The translations under genes and the position numbers were made by a program. 5,945 bases of DNA from Gammaproteobacteria bacterium (GTDB taxonomy: Bacteria; Pseudomonadota; Gammaproteobacteria; DRLM01): positions 1 to 5,945 of the forward strand of contig WFXX01000236.1 of the NCBI GenBank assembly GCA_015490395.1, given 5' to 3'. Below are positions 1 through 5,945 of the stretch, piece after piece. How positions within the stretch are numbered: the first letter of the stretch is position 1; each line of letters opens with the position of its first letter. Under the pieces are notes generated by a model. It was not told the DNA's origin and did no database searches. It worked only from the letters and a program-made list of their open reading frames with translations.

Positions 1-61
1 CTCCCCTTGTAAGCGTGCGCTCCCAAGCCCGGCCCCAGTCTAGCAGGACTATGAGAGCGCC

Positions 62-91
62 TTGCGTCCCTTTCCGCCCCCCTTCCATAAT
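62..91 (+). promoter_or_regulatory. Candidate sigma70-type promoter for dxs
   Basis: TTGCGT at 62-67 and CATAAT at 86-91 are separated by 18 bp. The -10 element matches TATAAT at 5 of 6 positions; the -35 element keeps only the TTG core. Transcription would start near 98, giving a leader of about 35 nt before the dxs ATG at 133. The hexamer stands out because the surroundings are strongly GC-rich. The match was found by eye and the -35 is weak, so this is a candidate only. Confidence 0.35.
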
Positions 92-132
92 CCCTACTTG
101 GTAAGGTGAGAGGGGCCAGCGAGCCCGTTCCC

Positions 133-2013
133 ATGGAACGCTACCCCCTGCTGGAGTCCGTGCGCAGCCCCGAGGACTTGCGCGCCTTGCCCGAGGAGCG
201 CCTCCCGGAGCTGGCCGCGGAGCTGCGCCGCTTCCTCATCGACAGCGTCTCGCGCACCGGGGGCCACTTGGCCTCCAACCTGGGTGCCGTGGAGCTGGCG
301 GTGGCCCTGCACTACGTCTTCGACACCCCCCGGGACCGGCTGGTCTGGGACGTGGGGCACCAGAGCTATCCCCACAAGATCCTCACCGGCCGCCGGGAGG
401 CCATGGCGCGGCTGCGCCGCGCGGGCGGGCCCTCCGGCTTCCCCCGGCGGTCGGAGAGCCCCTACGACGCCTTCGGCACCGGGCACTCCAGCACCTCCAT
501 CAGCGCCGCCTTGGGGATGGCCCTGGCCGCCCAGCGCCAGGGCCTGAGCCATAAGGCGGTGGCCGTCATCGGCGACGGGGCCCTCACCGCGGGCATGGCC
601 TTCGAGGCCCTGAACCACGCCGGGGACCTGCACGCCGACCTGCTGGTGGTGCTCAACGACAACGACATGTCCATCTCCCCCAACGTGGGGGGGCTGGCCA
701 ATCATCTGGCGCGCATCCTCTCCGGCAAGCTCTACGTGAGCATGCGCGAGCAGGGCAAGAAGGTGCTGCGGCGCATGCCCTCGGTGTGGGAGCTGGCCCG
801 GCGGGCCGAGGAGCACATGAAGGGCATGGTGGTGCCCGGCACCCTCTTCGAGGAGCTGGGCTTCAACTACATCGGGCCCGTCGATGGCCACGACCTGCCC
901 GTGCTGGTGCGCACCCTGCGCAACCTGCGCGAGCTGGAGGGCCCCCAGTTCCTCCACGTGGTCACCCGCAAGGGCAAGGGCTATCCCCCCGCCGAGCGCG
1001 ATCCCTGCCGCTACCATGGGGTGGTTCCCTTCGATCCCGATCAGGGATTGCCGCCTGCCGCTCCTGGCGGGACACCCACTTACACGGAGGTCTTCGGTGC
1101 CTGGGTTTGCGACATGGCCGAGGCCGATCCCCGGCTGGTGGCCATCACGCCGGCCATGCGCGAGGGTTCAGGCCTGGTGACCTTCTCGCAGCGGTTCCCG
1201 GAGCGCTACTACGACGTGGGCATCGCCGAGCAGCACGCCGTGACCCTGGCCGCAGGCCTGGCCTGCGACGGGATGCGCCCGGTGGTGGCCATCTACTCCA
1301 CCTTCCTGCAGCGGGCCTACGATCAGCTCATCCACGACGTGGCCCTGCAGAACCTGCCTGTGAGCTTCGCCATCGACCGGGCTGGGCTGGTGGGCCCGGA
1401 TGGGGCCACCCACGCCGGTAGCTTCGATCTGAGCTACCTGCGCTGCGTGCCCAACTTGGTGGTCATGGCCCCAGCGGACGAGAACGAGTGCCGCCGCATG
1501 CTCACCACCGCCCACCTGCACGAGGGCCCGGCGGCGGTGCGCTATCCCCGGGGCAAGGGCCCGGGGGTGCCCGTGGACCAGGACCTGCGCCCCCTCCCCT
1601 TGGGCCGGGGGGAGGTGCGGCGTCGCGGCCGCCGGGTGGCCCTGCTGGCCTTCGGCAGCATGGTGACTCCCGCCTTGGAGGCCGGGGAGTCCCTGGGGGC
1701 CACGGTGGCCAACATGCGCTTCGTCAAGCCTCTGGACGAGGCCCTGGTGCGGGAGCTGGCCGCTACCCACGAGCTGCTGGTCACCGTAGAGGAGAACGCG
1801 GTGGCAGGAGGGGCCGGGAGCGCCGTAGCCGAGTTCCTGGCCCGGGAGGGCATCGCCGCGCCCCTCCTTCAGCTGGGGCTGCCGGACCGCTTTCTGGAGC
1901 ACGGGGAGCGGGGAGAGCTGCTGGCCGCCTGCGGTCTGGACGCGGCGGGGATCACGGAGCGGGTGCGGCGCCGCCTGGAGGGAGCCCTGCCCAGGCGGGC
2001 AGCGGCTCGCTGA
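133..2013 (+). CDS. dxs: 1-deoxy-D-xylulose-5-phosphate synthase (Dxs)
   Basis: This thiamine-diphosphate enzyme condenses pyruvate and glyceraldehyde 3-phosphate to 1-deoxy-D-xylulose 5-phosphate, the first step of the cytoplasmic MEP isoprenoid pathway and a source of thiamine and pyridoxal precursors. The 626-residue product matches the usual length of about 620. Visible landmarks are His45 in SRTGGH, WDVGHQSYPHK at 72-82, the ThDP/Mg motif GDG at 147-149 with Asn177 (LNDND), His295, IAEQHAV at 364-370 with Glu366 (counterpart of the E. coli general acid/base Glu370), DRAG at 415-418, His427 and YPRG at 471-474. The order is N-terminal ThDP domain, central pyrimidine-binding domain, then C-terminal transketolase-like domain. 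ATG 133 is preferred because YPLLESV then aligns with the E. coli N-terminus. An in-frame GTG at 106 would add nine residues. The Shine-Dalgarno is poor: AGGGG at 111-115 lies 17 nt upstream. No active-site residue appears to be missing. Confidence 0.97.
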   Translation: MERYPLLESVRSPEDLRALPEERLPELAAELRRFLIDSVSRTGGHLASNLGAVELAVALHYVFDTPRDRLVWDVGHQSYPHKILTGRREAMARLRRAGGPSGFPRRSESPYDAFGTGHSSTSISAALGMALAAQRQGLSHKAVAVIGDGALTAGMAFEALNHAGDLHADLLVVLNDNDMSISPNVGGLANHLARILSGKLYVSMREQGKKVLRRMPSVWELARRAEEHMKGMVVPGTLFEELGFNYIGPVDGHDLPVLVRTLRNLRELEGPQFLHVVTRKGKGYPPAERDPCRYHGVVPFDPDQGLPPAAPGGTPTYTEVFGAWVCDMAEADPRLVAITPAMREGSGLVTFSQRFPERYYDVGIAEQHAVTLAAGLACDGMRPVVAIYSTFLQRAYDQLIHDVALQNLPVSFAIDRAGLVGPDGATHAGSFDLSYLRCVPNLVVMAPADENECRRMLTTAHLHEGPAAVRYPRGKGPGVPVDQDLRPLPLGRGEVRRRGRRVALLAFGSMVTPALEAGESLGATVANMRFVKPLDEALVRELAATHELLVTVEENAVAGGAGSAVAEFLAREGIAAPLLQLGLPDRFLEHGERGELLAACGLDAAGITERVRRRLEGALPRRAAAR

Positions 2014-2027
2014 GTCCGCCGCTGGCC
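1997..2027 (+). other. Imperfect hairpin over the dxs stop codon
   Basis: GGGCAGCGG (1997-2005) pairs with CCGCTGGCC (2019-2027) in eight of nine positions, with one G-G mismatch and a 13-nt loop that contains the dxs TGA. A TTTT run follows at 2039-2042, about 11 nt after the stem. That is too far and too short for a canonical Rho-independent terminator. It might attenuate readthrough or protect the mRNA end, or be a chance result of high GC content. Confidence 0.25.
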
Positions 2028-2060
2028 TCCACCCTCCCTTTTGGGCGACAATATTCGTTT

Positions 2061-2450
2061 ATGGCCGGCCGCTACACCCTCAAGGTTCTCCTGGAGTTCG
2101 CCGCCTCGCACCAGCTCCATGGCTACCCCGGGGAATGCGCCCGTCTCCACGGCCACAACTGGAAGGTGGAGATAGAGGTGGAGGCCCAGGGGCTGGATGG
2201 GCTGGGGATGGGCATGGATTTCAAGCGCATCAAGGCCCTGGCCCGGGAGGCGGTGGACCGCCTGGACCATCGGCACCTCAACGAGCTGCCCCCCTTTCGG
2301 GAGCGGAACCCCACCGCCGAGCGCATCGCCGAGCATCTGTATCGGGAGCTGGCCCCCGCCTTTGCGGGGGAACGGACCCGCCTGCTGGCGGTCACCGTAT
2401 GGGAGACCGACCGAGCCGGCGTGCGCTACAGCGAGGAGGCAGGCCCATGA
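2061..2450 (+). CDS. queD: 6-carboxytetrahydropterin synthase (QueD)
   Basis: A 129-residue member of the 6-pyruvoyl-tetrahydropterin synthase family, close in length to E. coli QueD (about 120). The enzyme converts 7,8-dihydroneopterin triphosphate to 6-carboxy-5,6,7,8-tetrahydropterin, releasing acetaldehyde and triphosphate, in preQ0/queuosine synthesis. The zinc ligands are His17 (FAASHQL), His30 and His32 (LHGH). Catalytic candidates are Cys26, the Asp69-His70 pair in LDHRHLN, and Glu115 in WETD; PTAE sits at 84-87. The motif is C-A-R-L-H-G-H, the CxxxHGH form typical of QueD (PTPS-I). It is neither the ExxHGH folate-bypass form (PTPS-III) nor the dual CExxHGH form. ATG 2061 is the natural family start, but no good Shine-Dalgarno precedes it: the upstream sequence is GACAATATTCGTTT. 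The reading frame stays open far upstream over dxs, which I take as a GC-bias artefact. The 3' end overlaps folE2 by 4 nt. Confidence 0.93.
   Translation: MAGRYTLKVLLEFAASHQLHGYPGECARLHGHNWKVEIEVEAQGLDGLGMGMDFKRIKALAREAVDRLDHRHLNELPPFRERNPTAERIAEHLYRELAPAFAGERTRLLAVTVWETDRAGVRYSEEAGP
2433..2439 (+). promoter_or_regulatory. Strong ribosome binding site of folE2
   Basis: GAGGAGG lies inside the 3' end of queD, 7 nt before the folE2 ATG at 2447. It fixes that start codon and, with the ATGA stop-start overlap, indicates translational coupling between queD and folE2. Confidence 0.85.
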
Positions 2451-3298
2451 CTCAGCGGAGCGGCGCAGCCGCCCTGGTCGACGTGCAGGCGGGCCAGGCC
2501 CGCCGTCGGATCCCCATCGACGAGGTGGGGGTGCGGGGCCTACGCCTGCCCGTGCGGGTGCGCGACCGGGGCGGCGTGCAGGCCACGGTGGCGGAGCTAT
2601 CCCTGACCGTGGACCTGGAGGCTGGGCGGCGTGGGGCTCACATGTCCCGGCTCCTGGAGATCCTCAACGACGAGGCCTTGGTGCTGTCCGTGGCCGGCCT
2701 CCCGGCCCTCTTGGATCGGGTCCGGGAGCGGCTGGAGGCGGGACGGGCGGTGCTGGAGGCCCGCTTCCCCTTCTTCGTGCTCAAGCGCGCCCCCGTCACC
2801 GGCGCCCCCAGCCGCATGGACTACCAGGTGCGGTTGCGCGCCGAGGGCCCGGAATCCGGGGGGCTGGAGGTGGCGGTGACCGTCCCCGCCACCAGCCTCT
2901 GCCCCTGCTCCAAGGCCATCGCTGACTACGGGGCCCACAACCAGCGCGCCCACCTAACGGCCGCCGTGCGGCTGGCCGCCCCCCTCTGGCTCGAGGAGCT
3001 TATCGAGACGGTGGAGGCACAGGCCTCCTGCGGGGTCTATGGCCTGGTCAAGCGCGCTGACGAGAAGCACCTCACCGAACGGGCCTACGAGAACCCCAAG
3101 TTCGTGGAGGACACGGTGCGGGACCTGGCCGCCCAGCTGGCGGAAGATCCACGGGTGGCGGTCTTTCGGGTGGAGGCCGAGCACTTCGAGTCCATCCACA
3201 ACCACTCAGCCTACGCTTGCATCCGGGGCACAGGCCGCGGGGCGAACGGGCCCAGGGCGGAACCAGGGGGCCCAAGGGACGAAGTCTCCGGCCTTTGA
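2447..3298 (+). CDS. folE2: GTP cyclohydrolase IB (FolE2)
   Basis: The 283-residue protein belongs to the FolE2 (GCYH-IB) family, which hydrolyses GTP to 7,8-dihydroneopterin triphosphate plus formate. That product feeds folate and, through QueD, queuosine. Family signatures are RGAHMSRLLE at 62-71, PATSLCPCSK at 147-156, YGAHNQR at 161-167 and FESIHNHSAYA at 247-257. By homology with the studied neisserial enzyme (from memory, constant offset of +5), the metal and active-site residues are Cys152, His164, Glu206 and His251, all present. FolE2 enzymes do not depend strictly on zinc, unlike FolE, and in many bacteria are under Zur control; I see no clear Zur box here. The start is set by GAGGAGG and the overlap with queD. 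After the conserved YACIRG the protein carries about 22 extra low-complexity residues (262-283), rich in Gly, Pro and Arg. The tail is probably not essential. Confidence 0.95.
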   Translation: MTQRSGAAALVDVQAGQARRRIPIDEVGVRGLRLPVRVRDRGGVQATVAELSLTVDLEAGRRGAHMSRLLEILNDEALVLSVAGLPALLDRVRERLEAGRAVLEARFPFFVLKRAPVTGAPSRMDYQVRLRAEGPESGGLEVAVTVPATSLCPCSKAIADYGAHNQRAHLTAAVRLAAPLWLEELIETVEAQASCGVYGLVKRADEKHLTERAYENPKFVEDTVRDLAAQLAEDPRVAVFRVEAEHFESIHNHSAYACIRGTGRGANGPRAEPGGPRDEVSGL

Positions 3299-3395
3299 GG
3301 CCCCCGCGGCGACCTACCGGGACCTGAGAGCGGTGCGCCCCATTGGGGTCTTGGGGCCCTTCCTCGGGCAGGTTCGTGAGCCGGTGGGAGAGATC

Positions 3396-3401
3396 GGGGA
3401 G
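3396..3401 (+). promoter_or_regulatory. Ribosome binding site of the GGDEF-EAL gene
   Basis: GGGGAG lies 3 nt before ATG 3405 and is the best Shine-Dalgarno-like sequence near the start of the last gene, so it supports that start. The spacing is on the short side. An in-frame GTG at 3333 has only a weak GAGAG upstream. Confidence 0.55.
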
Positions 3402-3404
3402 AGC

Positions 3405-5945
3405 ATGCGCTTCGACCTGGCCGGTGCTGAGGATCGGGAGGGCGGCCTGCCGGCGGGGCGCGGGCCGCGCCTGTGGCTGGGCACGGCCCTGGCTCATCTG
3501 GTGCTGGCCCCCCTGGTCCTCGTGGGGCTGCTCCAGCTGCACGAGGGTGAGCTGCGCCAGACTTATGCGGCCCAGGCCCAAGCGGACCAGCAGCGCCTGG
3601 CCCGTCTCCTGGCCGCCCCACCTCTGCCCCGAGACGGGGCGGCTTGGGAGCAGCGCCTGCGGTCGGCGCTGGCCGTCGCCGGGATGCCTCTGGAGGGACC
3701 GCAGCCGATGGCCGTGCGCCTGCGGCTGCGGGAGGGAACGGTCTTGGCCGTGGGGAGGCCTGCGGCGGGGGTCCTCAGCCCCGACCCGGTGGCGGTGCGC
3801 GATGCGCAGGGGGCCGTGCTGGGCGAGCTGGCGGTGAGCTACGATCCAGCCCCCTTGCGCAGGGCCCTGACCCGGGAGCGCCGCTGGGCCCTGGCCCTGG
3901 GCGGGGCCTGGCTGCTCCTAGCCCTGCTCCTGACCTACTTGGCCTGGCGCCGCCTGGCGGCCCAGCTCCAAGCCCTGGCGCGCCAGGCCCGCCGGGTGGC
4001 CCACGAGGAGCCCCGAGCGGGCATCCAACCGCCGCCTGGGACCGCAGCCCTCCAGGGGCTGGCCCGGGATCTGGAGGCCATGCGGCGCAGCCTGGTGGAG
4101 GCGCGCGAGGCCGCTGCGGCCCGCGAGCGGCGGGTGCAGGCCATCCTGGACCACGTGCCCGATGGGATCCTCACCGTGGACGAGCGGGGCGACATCGCCT
4201 CCTTGAACCGGGCCGCCTTGCGCATGTTCGGTTACCGGCCCGAGGAGGTGCTCGGCCGCAACATCAACGTCCTCCTGGCCGAGCCCTACCTCTGCCCCTA
4301 TGAGCCGGGCGGCGGGAGCGGGCCCACGGTGCGCTCCGTGGCCGCCTCCCAGCGCTACCACGAGATCCTGGGGCGGCGCCGGGACGGCTCCACCTTTCCC
4401 TTGGAGATGGGCATCAGCGAGCTGAGCCGGGAAGAGGGCCCGCTGTTCATCGCCATCGTGCGGGACATCACCGAGCGCAAGCGGCGGGACGCGGAGCTCC
4501 GCGCCCTGCAGGAGGATCTGGAGCGGCGGGTCATCCGCCGCACCCGGGAGCTGGCGGCCCTCAACCGGGAGCTGGAGCACCAGGCCCTCCACGACGCTCT
4601 CACCGGCCTGCCCAACCGGCTGCTGTTCAACGACCGGCTCCGGCAGGCCATCCTCGCCGCCCGCCGGGAGGGACGCCCCCTGGCCCTCATGATCACCGAC
4701 CTGGACCGCTTCAAGGAGATCAACGACACCCTGGGGCACCACTACGGGGACCTGGTGCTGCGCCAGGTGGCCCGCCGCCTCCAGGGGACCCTGCGCCGCT
4801 CGGACACCATCGCCCGGCTGGGCGGCGACGAGTTCGCCGTGCTCCTGCCCACGGTGCGGGGGGCCGAGGACGCCCTGCAGGCGGCCGCCAAGCTGGTGGC
4901 GGCCATGGAGCGGCCGGTGGAGCTGGAGGGCCAGAGCTTCCCCATCGGCCTCAGCGTGGGGGTGGCCCTGTTCCCGGAGCACGGCGAGGACGGCTCCACC
5001 CTCATGCGCCACGCGGACGTGGCCATGTACGTGGCCAAGCGCTCCGGCCGGGGCCACGCCCTCTACGATCCCCAGGAGGACCAGCACAGCCGCAGCCGCC
5101 TGGCCCTCATCGGGGACCTGCGCCGGGCCCTGGAGGAGGACGAGCTCCACCTGGTCTACCAGCCCAAGCTGGACCTGGCCTCCGGGGCCCTGGCCGGGGT
5201 GGAGGCCCTGGTGCGCTGGCGCCACCCCACCCGGGGGCTGCTCCACCCTGACGTCTTCATTCCCCTGGCCGAGCACACCGGCCTCATCCGCCCCCTCACC
5301 CTCCTGGTGCTGGAGCGCGCCCTGGCCCAGCTGCGGCGCTGGCGCCGCCGCGCCCTGGAGACCACGGTCTCGGTGAACCTCTCCGCCCGCCACCTCCAGG
5401 ACCAGGAGCTCCCGGAGCGGGTGGCCGAGCTCCTCGGGCGGCACGAGATCCCGCCCCAGGCCCTGGTGCTGGAGATCACCGAGAGCGCCATCATGGCCGA
5501 CCCCGAGCGGGCCATGCGCACCCTCTCCCGGCTGGCCGCCATGGGGGTGCAGCTGTCCATCGACGACTTCGGCACCGGCTACTCCTCACTCTTCTACCTG
5601 AAGCAGCTCCCGGTGCACGAGATCAAGATCGACAAGTCCTTCATCCTGGACATGCTGCAGAACCACGAGGACCTGATCATCGTGCGCTCCATCATCGACC
5701 TGGGGCACAACATGGGCCGGCGGGTGGTGGCCGAGGGGGTGGAGACCGCCCAAGCCCTGGACCTGCTGCGGCACCTGGGCTGCGACCAGGCCCAGGGGGA
5801 GCACGTGGCCGGCCCCCTGACCCCGGAGGCCGTGGGGCTGTGGCAGGGGCCGAGCCGGCGCCGGGCGGCCTCCGGGACGGGGCCCCGTCGCGGACGCGGC
5901 GGGCTAGGGCGCCGCCAGCGCCGCCGCGCCAGCCAGCGCCAGGCC
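3405..5945 (+). CDS. Membrane PAS-GGDEF-EAL cyclic di-GMP protein (3' partial)
   Basis: An uninterrupted frame of 847 codons runs to the window edge without a stop. It encodes a sensor that probably makes and/or degrades cyclic di-GMP at the inner membrane. In order: a cytoplasmic N-terminus; transmembrane helix 1 at about 23-45; a periplasmic loop at about 47-160 of unrecognised family, ending in the PAS/Cache-like stretch GAVLGELAVSYDPAPL; transmembrane helix 2 at about 161-181; a degenerate HAMP-like linker at about 182-240; a FixL-like PAS at 244-357; a coiled-coil linker at about 357-395; GGDEF at 396-555; and EAL at about 566-813. The GGDEF has DALTGLPNR, the metal ligand Asp432, GGDEF at 473-477 and the I-site RRSD at 464-467. 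The EAL has EAL at 600-602, NLSA, Glu690 (LEITES), DDFGTG at 720-725, Lys741, Glu777 and Gln797. Both domains look catalytically competent. The start is ATG 3405, with GTG 3333 as an alternative. A 106-nt gap without a clear terminator separates it from folE2. An arginine-rich tail follows residue 814. Confidence 0.93.
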   Translation, partial: MRFDLAGAEDREGGLPAGRGPRLWLGTALAHLVLAPLVLVGLLQLHEGELRQTYAAQAQADQQRLARLLAAPPLPRDGAAWEQRLRSALAVAGMPLEGPQPMAVRLRLREGTVLAVGRPAAGVLSPDPVAVRDAQGAVLGELAVSYDPAPLRRALTRERRWALALGGAWLLLALLLTYLAWRRLAAQLQALARQARRVAHEEPRAGIQPPPGTAALQGLARDLEAMRRSLVEAREAAAARERRVQAILDHVPDGILTVDERGDIASLNRAALRMFGYRPEEVLGRNINVLLAEPYLCPYEPGGGSGPTVRSVAASQRYHEILGRRRDGSTFPLEMGISELSREEGPLFIAIVRDITERKRRDAELRALQEDLERRVIRRTRELAALNRELEHQALHDALTGLPNRLLFNDRLRQAILAARREGRPLALMITDLDRFKEINDTLGHHYGDLVLRQVARRLQGTLRRSDTIARLGGDEFAVLLPTVRGAEDALQAAAKLVAAMERPVELEGQSFPIGLSVGVALFPEHGEDGSTLMRHADVAMYVAKRSGRGHALYDPQEDQHSRSRLALIGDLRRALEEDELHLVYQPKLDLASGALAGVEALVRWRHPTRGLLHPDVFIPLAEHTGLIRPLTLLVLERALAQLRRWRRRALETTVSVNLSARHLQDQELPERVAELLGRHEIPPQALVLEITESAIMADPERAMRTLSRLAAMGVQLSIDDFGTGYSSLFYLKQLPVHEIKIDKSFILDMLQNHEDLIIVRSIIDLGHNMGRRVVAEGVETAQALDLLRHLGCDQAQGEHVAGPLTPEAVGLWQGPSRRRAASGTGPRRGRGGLGRRQRRRASQRQA

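Noticed and set aside
1..40. tRNA-Val-like CTTACAAG loop on the minus strand
   Set aside because: The flanking bases (GCACG and GGGGA) do not form an anticodon stem, and no T-arm or acceptor stem is visible in the window.
94..1017. A 307-codon open frame on the minus strand, antisense to dxs
   Set aside because: The His/Gly/Val-rich translation mirrors dxs codons. There is no family signature and the + strand gene is unambiguous.
1488..2060. A 191-codon in-frame extension upstream of queD, overlapping dxs
   Set aside because: The residues are Gly/Pro/Arg low-complexity shadow of dxs. QueD homology begins just after ATG 2061, and the length from there matches the family.
2040..2062. Zur operator upstream of queD-folE2
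   Set aside because: The AT-rich patch is only weakly palindromic around AATATT and does not match the GTTATA-type half-sites I know for proteobacterial Zur.
2135..2446. A 104-codon in-frame extension upstream of folE2, overlapping queD
   Set aside because: It is a shadow of queD. The strong Shine-Dalgarno GAGGAGG and the family N-terminus place the start at 2447.
3338..3348. CCCC-ATT-GGGG hairpin as a terminator after folE2
   Set aside because: The stem is only 4 bp and has no T-tract after it; such stems are common in GC-rich DNA.
3918..5444. A 508-codon open frame on the minus strand, antisense to the GGDEF-EAL gene
   Set aside because: It lies opposite strongly conserved GGDEF/EAL coding sequence. 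Its translation is low-complexity Gly/Ala/Gln/Val-rich with no recognisable domain, as expected when GC-rich third positions remove stops from the complement.

Overview
The window is a compact, very GC-rich (roughly 70% or more by eye) bacterial segment with every recognisable gene on the + strand. It carries three complete housekeeping or cofactor genes and one long signalling gene that runs off the right edge. The Dxs protein has gammaproteobacterial-type sequence throughout (for example GTLFEELGFNYIGPVDGHD and the AMREGSG stretch). With the high GC content, this suggests a high-GC gammaproteobacterium, possibly of the Chromatiales/Ectothiorhodospiraceae kind. I cannot name a genus from this sequence.

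Layout. Positions 1-132 are non-coding upstream sequence with a plausible sigma70-like promoter (62-91). dxs (133-2013) makes 1-deoxy-D-xylulose-5-phosphate synthase, the entry step of the MEP isoprenoid pathway, and also supplies precursor for thiamine and pyridoxal. A 47-nt gap follows, holding an imperfect hairpin and a conspicuous AT-rich patch. queD (2061-2450) is a 6-carboxytetrahydropterin synthase and overlaps folE2 (2447-3298), a type IB GTP cyclohydrolase, by 4 nt (ATGA). After a 106-nt gap comes a membrane-anchored sensor protein (3405 to beyond 5945) with two transmembrane helices, a periplasmic loop, a degenerate HAMP-like linker, a FixL-like PAS domain, GGDEF and EAL. The visible part is 847 residues with no stop codon.

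How the genes work together. FolE2 converts GTP to 7,8-dihydroneopterin triphosphate, and QueD converts that to 6-carboxy-5,6,7,8-tetrahydropterin on the way to preQ0 and queuosine tRNA modification. The two overlapping genes therefore encode two consecutive steps in reverse gene order, and FolE2 can also feed folate synthesis. The dxs gene is a co-directional neighbour without an obvious direct pathway link. The GGDEF-EAL protein synthesises and/or degrades cyclic di-GMP; both catalytic signatures and the inhibitory I-site look intact. It is probably a separate functional unit.

Overall this is a fairly ordinary core-genome region. I found no mobile element, CRISPR array, tRNA or rRNA. The points most worth a second look are the FixL-like PAS domain lacking the haem-ligand histidine, the unusual C-terminal end of the EAL domain with an arginine-rich tail, and the possible separate control of queD-folE2.
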